From Sphingomonas sp. ERG5 (GTDB lineage: Bacteria > Pseudomonadota > Alphaproteobacteria > Sphingomonadales > Sphingomonadaceae): 64,000 nucleotides of DNA. A program made the position numbers and the translations under genes. Positions 60,779 to 64,000 of the stretch are shown in pieces. Position 1 is the stretch's first letter. Each line of letters opens with the position of its first letter. The notes under the pieces are model-generated. The model did no database searches and was not told where the DNA came from. It saw only the letters and a list, made by a program, of their open reading frames with translations. The stretch is from assembly GCF_000803065.1 (NCBI RefSeq), contig NZ_JSXI01000048.1, forward strand, positions 39,861 through 103,860, in the 5' to 3' direction.

Positions 60779-61975
60779 ATGTTGATGCGCAAGATTCTGC
60801 CGCTCGCCGGATCGATCGCGGTGATCGGCGCCAACTCGCTGGTGCTGAGCCCGATCGCGGGCGCGGTCGCCCTCTCCTTTCCCGGCATCGACGCGGCCGG
60901 CGTGATGACGGCAGCCGCGATCTACGGACTTGCCACCGCCATAAGCGCCTTGGTGCTGGCCCCCGGCATCGACAGGATCGGCCAGCGAGCGGCGCTGCGC
61001 CGCTCGCTGCTCGTCATGATGGCGGCGCTCGCTTTGTCCGCCGCCGCGCCCAACCTACCGGTGCTTTGCCTGGCCCAGGCGCTCGCCGGTCTCGCTGCGG
61101 GCTGCGCGCTGCCGGCCATCTATGTGCTGTCCGCCCATGTCGCAGAGAAAGGGCGCGAGAGCGAGACGCTCGGCCTGGTCCTCACGGGATGGACCGTCAG
61201 CCTGGTCGCGGGCGTGAGCCTGTCGGCCCTTATCGCCGATTTCGCCCATTGGCGCTTGGTGTTCGCAGCACTTGCCCTCGCGGCGGGCTGGCTTGCCGTC
61301 GCGGTCCACCGCAGCCGGGAACTGGCGGTCCCGACCCCCGCCACGCGTCCGAGCTCGCCGCTGACCGCGCTTCGCGTCCGCGGCATTGCCCCTGCGCTGC
61401 TGACGGTCGCTGCCTATATGGCGGCCTTTTACGGCCTGTACGCCTATCTCGGTTCGCATCTCACTGGAGCCTTGCAGCTCTCAACGGCAGCGGCCGGCCT
61501 GGCGCCCATGGCCTATGGTCTCGGCTTCGGCATCGCCACCTTCGCCGACCGCCTGCTCGATCGCCATGGGGCGACCGCCGCCGCACCGGTCACGTTTCTG
61601 GGCCTCGGTCTCGTCTATGTCGCCCTGGCCGCCACTTCGGCGCATGCGGCGATACTCATCGCCCTTTGCTTTGCCTGGGGCGCCGCCAATCATATCGGCC
61701 TCAACCTGATTGTCGCGCGGTTGACGGCGCTCGACCCTACCCAGCCCGGCGCGATCATGGGCCTCTACAGCACGGTCACCTATCTGGCCGCCTCTGCCGG
61801 CGTATTCTTCTACCGGCCACTCTTTGAGCGGTTCGGCCTCGCCGGCTGCGCGGTCGCGTCGGCCGGCTGCATCGTGCCCGCGCTGGCGACAGCGCTGATC
61901 CAGCGCCGCCGGAGGCCCGTGTCGGGAACCGAGGGGCGAAAATTCATTCGATTCCGTCTCAAGAATGGAGGTTGA
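60779..61975 (+). CDS. MFS transporter, DHA1-like
   Basis: 398-residue transporter with about 12 membrane helices (AVALSFPGIDAAGVMTAAAIYGLATAISALVLAPGIDRIGQRAALRRS is the TM2-TM3 region with the family motif A). Members export drugs, sugars or amino acids by proton antiport. The divergent Lrp regulator suggests an amino-acid-related substrate. ATG 60779 has TAGGACAAACCC before it; ATG 60785 is the alternative. Confidence 0.93.
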   Translation: MLMRKILPLAGSIAVIGANSLVLSPIAGAVALSFPGIDAAGVMTAAAIYGLATAISALVLAPGIDRIGQRAALRRSLLVMMAALALSAAAPNLPVLCLAQALAGLAAGCALPAIYVLSAHVAEKGRESETLGLVLTGWTVSLVAGVSLSALIADFAHWRLVFAALALAAGWLAVAVHRSRELAVPTPATRPSSPLTALRVRGIAPALLTVAAYMAAFYGLYAYLGSHLTGALQLSTAAAGLAPMAYGLGFGIATFADRLLDRHGATAAAPVTFLGLGLVYVALAATSAHAAILIALCFAWGAANHIGLNLIVARLTALDPTQPGAIMGLYSTVTYLAASAGVFFYRPLFERFGLAGCAVASAGCIVPALATALIQRRRRPVSGTEGRKFIRFRLKNGG

Positions 61976-61979
61976 TGCC

Positions 61980-62594
61980 ATGAAACTATTCTTTGCACCC
62001 GGGTTCAGCAGCCTTGCTGATCATATTGCGCTGCTGGAGGCCGGGCTCCCGTTCGAGATTGCGGAAGTCGATCCCGAGTCCAAGCGGCTGGTCGACGGGA
62101 GTTCCTATCTCGACATCAATCCGAATGGACTCGTGCCGGCGCTGATGTTCGACGATGGTCGGGTGCTGACCGAAAATGTCGCGATCCTCGCTTGGGTGGC
62201 CGACCGCGCCCCGCAACTTGCGCCGCCAGGGGATTTCGGGCGCTATCGGCTGCTGGAGACGCTGAGCTTCATCGCCAGCGAGATCCACAAAAGATTCCCG
62301 ATCTATTTGTCGCTTCCCGAAGATACGCAAGGGCCGATCGCCGGCGACATCGTGCGATGGTTCGACTGTGTCGCGCCCCGTCTCACGCGCGGCTATCTCT
62401 TCGGTGAAACGTTCAGCGTGGCGGACGCCTATCTGTTCGTCATGGCGCGCGGCGCACTCTATCTGGAATTTCCCCTGGACGAGCGGCTTCGCGACTATGT
62501 GGCACGAATCGAAGCACGCCCCGCTGTACAAGCGGCGCTGACTCGGGAGGCCACGCTCTCCGGCTCCCGGCTGGAAGACGGAGTCGAGAAATGA
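61980..62594 (+). CDS. Glutathione S-transferase-like protein, Cys10 replaced
   Basis: 204-residue GST-fold protein similar to bacterial beta-class GST. The N-terminus MKLFFAPGFSSLADHIALLEAGL parallels the beta-class motif, but the catalytic Cys10 is Ser10 here; the C-terminal helical domain has FGETFSVADAYLFVM. GSH conjugation chemistry is thus uncertain. ATG 61980 has GGAGG about 8 bases upstream, and the gene starts 4 bases after the MFS stop; it overlaps the methyltransferase by four bases. Confidence 0.9.
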   Translation: MKLFFAPGFSSLADHIALLEAGLPFEIAEVDPESKRLVDGSSYLDINPNGLVPALMFDDGRVLTENVAILAWVADRAPQLAPPGDFGRYRLLETLSFIASEIHKRFPIYLSLPEDTQGPIAGDIVRWFDCVAPRLTRGYLFGETFSVADAYLFVMARGALYLEFPLDERLRDYVARIEARPAVQAALTREATLSGSRLEDGVEK

Positions 62595-63379
62595 ATCGGG
62601 CCGATTTCTACGACGCCGAGTTGCGGCGCCATAATGAGCGCTTCCGCGCCGCCCTTGAGATCGGGATGCGGGACCGCGTGCTCGATATCGGCTGCGGTGC
62701 GGGGCAATCCGCTCGGGAAGCTGCCGGCGCTGCCATTGAGGGGAGTGTGCTCGGCGTGGACGTGTCGGAAGACATGCTCCGCATCGCGCGCGACCGCAGC
62801 GCGGAAGCAGGGTTACGGAACGTCTCGTTCGAGCTGGGCGATGCACAGGTCCACGCGTTTGAGCCTGCGCATTTCGACCTGTGCATCAGCCGCTTCGGCA
62901 CGATGTTCTTTGCCGACCCGGTCGCCGCCTTCACCAATATCGGCCGGGCGCTGCGCCCTGGAGGGCGTCTCGTGCTGATGGTGTGGCAGCGCCGCGATCG
63001 CAATGAATGGGCCGTCGCCATTCACGATGCGCTGGATCCGGGAGGCATGCCACCGACAGGCGCGACCAGCGCATTCTCGCTCGGCGATCGCGCGGACACG
63101 ACGCGTATTCTGACGGCGGCCGGTTTTGCTTCGATCGACTTTGCCGAAGTGCGTGAGCCGGTCTTCTACGGTCCGGACGTCGACGCGGCGCAGGAAGCCA
63201 TGATCGAGATTTTCCTTATAAAGGACAGGCTTGCGGACATGGGCGCGTCACCTGATGCGGCGCTCCGGAGAGTAAGCACCTTGCTGGAAGCGCACCTGAC
63301 CGCGGACGGTGTGCTCTTCGACTCGCGCGCCTGGATCGTGACCGCGCGCCGGACGATCGAGCCGTCAGGGCCATGTTGA
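62591..63379 (+). CDS. SAM-dependent methyltransferase
   Basis: 262-residue class I methyltransferase. Motif I VLDIGCGAGQSAREAA, acidic strand SVLGVDVSEDMLRIA, motif II-like FDLCISRFGTMFFADPVAAFTNIGRALRPGGRLVLMVW. Methyl acceptor unknown. The start overlaps the GST stop (ATGA), so MFS, GST and methyltransferase form an operon. Confidence 0.93.
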   Translation: MNRADFYDAELRRHNERFRAALEIGMRDRVLDIGCGAGQSAREAAGAAIEGSVLGVDVSEDMLRIARDRSAEAGLRNVSFELGDAQVHAFEPAHFDLCISRFGTMFFADPVAAFTNIGRALRPGGRLVLMVWQRRDRNEWAVAIHDALDPGGMPPTGATSAFSLGDRADTTRILTAAGFASIDFAEVREPVFYGPDVDAAQEAMIEIFLIKDRLADMGASPDAALRRVSTLLEAHLTADGVLFDSRAWIVTARRTIEPSGPC

Positions 63380-63493
63380 TTTGGCGGCATGTTGGCGAGA
63401 CGGTCAGCCAGGGCGGGACCGTTTCTGTTCGTTCAGGATGATCCGCACGCTCGGCCGGCGGTCGCATCGCCGACCGATTTTAGAACCCATCGC
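63380..63493. other. Short convergent gap
   Basis: 114 bases between the methyltransferase and the Lrp-type gene, convergent. No clear terminator stem with T-run was found. Confidence 0.4.
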
Positions 63494-63928
63494 TCAAAGC
63501 GGCGGCAAACGCCGTTTCACGGTGGTCGCCTTGACGATGGAGGTCCTGGTCTCGGCAAAGTCGACGATGCGATCGAGGATCGCATCAAGTTGCTCGATCG
63601 ACCGGAGATAGACGCGGGCGATGTAGCAATCGTCGCCCGTCACCTTGTAGCATTCGATGAATTCCGGAATTTTCTCGATCAGGCGCTGCGTCGCGGGGAG
63701 CTTGCCCGGGAACGGTTTGATCCTGACGATCGCCTGGAGCGTGTACCCCAGCGCATAAGGGTCGATATCGACCGTGTAGGCGCTGATCACGCCGCGGTCC
63801 TCCAACCGGTGCAGCCGCTCCGACACGCTCGGTGAGGACAGATCGACGCGTTGCGCCAGGTCCTTGAGCGAGATGCGCGCATTGGCCGCGAGCAGTTCCA
63901 CGATCTTCCGGTCCACATCGTCCAGCAT
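63494..63928 (-). CDS. Lrp/AsnC-family regulator
   Basis: 144-residue Lrp-type regulator. HTH: LDDVDRKIVELLAANARISLKDLAQRVDLSSPSVSERLHRLEDRG, followed by a RAM sensor domain (YTLQAIVRIKPFPGKL, VTGDDCYIARVYLRS). The ATG at 63928 with AGAGGTGG upstream is the best start. It reads toward the left and its target is probably a gene beyond the right window edge. Amino-acid response is the family expectation. Confidence 0.93.
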   Translation of the reverse strand: MLDDVDRKIVELLAANARISLKDLAQRVDLSSPSVSERLHRLEDRGVISAYTVDIDPYALGYTLQAIVRIKPFPGKLPATQRLIEKIPEFIECYKVTGDDCYIARVYLRSIEQLDAILDRIVDFAETRTSIVKATTVKRRLPPL

Positions 63929-63937
63929 CGACCACCT

Positions 63938-63980
63938 CTTAGGCAAAAACTCAATTTCAAGTCATTATCTTAGGTAAAAA
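63938..63980. promoter_or_regulatory. Direct repeats CTTAGG(C/T)AAAAA upstream of Lrp gene
   Basis: CTTAGGCAAAAA (63938-63949) and CTTAGGTAAAAA (63969-63980) repeat with one change at a spacing of 31 bases (about three turns). They lie 10 bases upstream of the Lrp start in the AT-rich promoter; probable autoregulatory sites. Confidence 0.55.
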
Positions 63981-64000
63981 TCATAATATGCCTTTCTGAA

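Overview
The window is a GC-rich, gene-dense chromosomal segment that reads as an alphaproteobacterium of the Sphingomonadaceae (Sphingomonas or a close relative). This rests on protein content (a large TonB-dependent receptor, DUF4403, DUF1178 and DUF1223 proteins, a ComF-GrxC-nitrilase cluster beside a NDUFAF5/BioC-like methyltransferase, adjacent TamA/TamB, a coniferyl-aldehyde-type dehydrogenase) and on extragenic palindromes that I recognise as common in sphingomonads. I see no rRNA, tRNA, transposase, integrase, phage gene or CRISPR array, so this is core and soft-accessory chromosome rather than an island.

Layout. 0.4-6.2 kb: an XRE-cupin regulator divergent from a two-gene operon of a class A beta-lactamase-like protein and an exported fusion of an AmpC-type serine hydrolase with a complete VanX-type D-Ala-D-Ala dipeptidase, then an alpha/beta hydrolase. 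6.2-12.2 kb: a DUF4403 lipoprotein candidate, a translationally coupled pirin-OsmC-FMN reductase-OsmC operon, and a second pirin gene divergent from a LysR regulator. 12.2-17.8 kb: ASCH-like/winged-helix protein, ComF-GrxC-nitrilase-DUF1178 operon, divergent methyltransferase, DUF1223 and an AraC regulator. 17.8-22.3 kb: signalling block with a TPR hybrid histidine kinase, a stand-alone receiver and an EAL phosphodiesterase.

22.3-29.2 kb: an intergenic 17-codon ORF with its own promoter-like signals, an M20 (ArgE-type) deacylase preceded by a dense array of GCTGTT/AACAGC hexamers, a Baeyer-Villiger-type monooxygenase, a short UvrA-like ATPase and an ArsR-SRPBCC pair. 29.2-35.6 kb: tamA-tamB. 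35.7-42.6 kb: malate synthase G, MarR, hppD and hmgA (upper homogentisate pathway of tyrosine), and a MarR-enoyl-CoA hydratase pair. 42.7-44.2 kb: DGPF/YCII protein with an ECF42-type sigma factor. 44.3-50.6 kb: TonB receptor, aldehyde dehydrogenase, and a small operon with a prepilin peptidase. 50.9-57.2 kb: thiolase, UbiE-like methyltransferase, GNAT, SH3 protein, 2-hydroxyacid dehydrogenase, TonB-like protein and a PAS-GGDEF cyclase. 57.4-64 kb: an NMO-type flavoprotein with a Cys cluster, a glycosyltransferase, an Lrp regulator divergent from an MFS exporter, GST, methyltransferase and a second Lrp regulator.

The most unusual items are the beta-lactamase-family operon with the serine hydrolase-VanX fusion (and the apparent loss of the class A general base in its partner), the hexamer array upstream of argE, the 17-aa ORF with a palindromic leader, the Cys cluster in the NMO-like protein, and several start codons buried in palindromes. 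All functional statements are from sequence reading and family knowledge; no database search was run.
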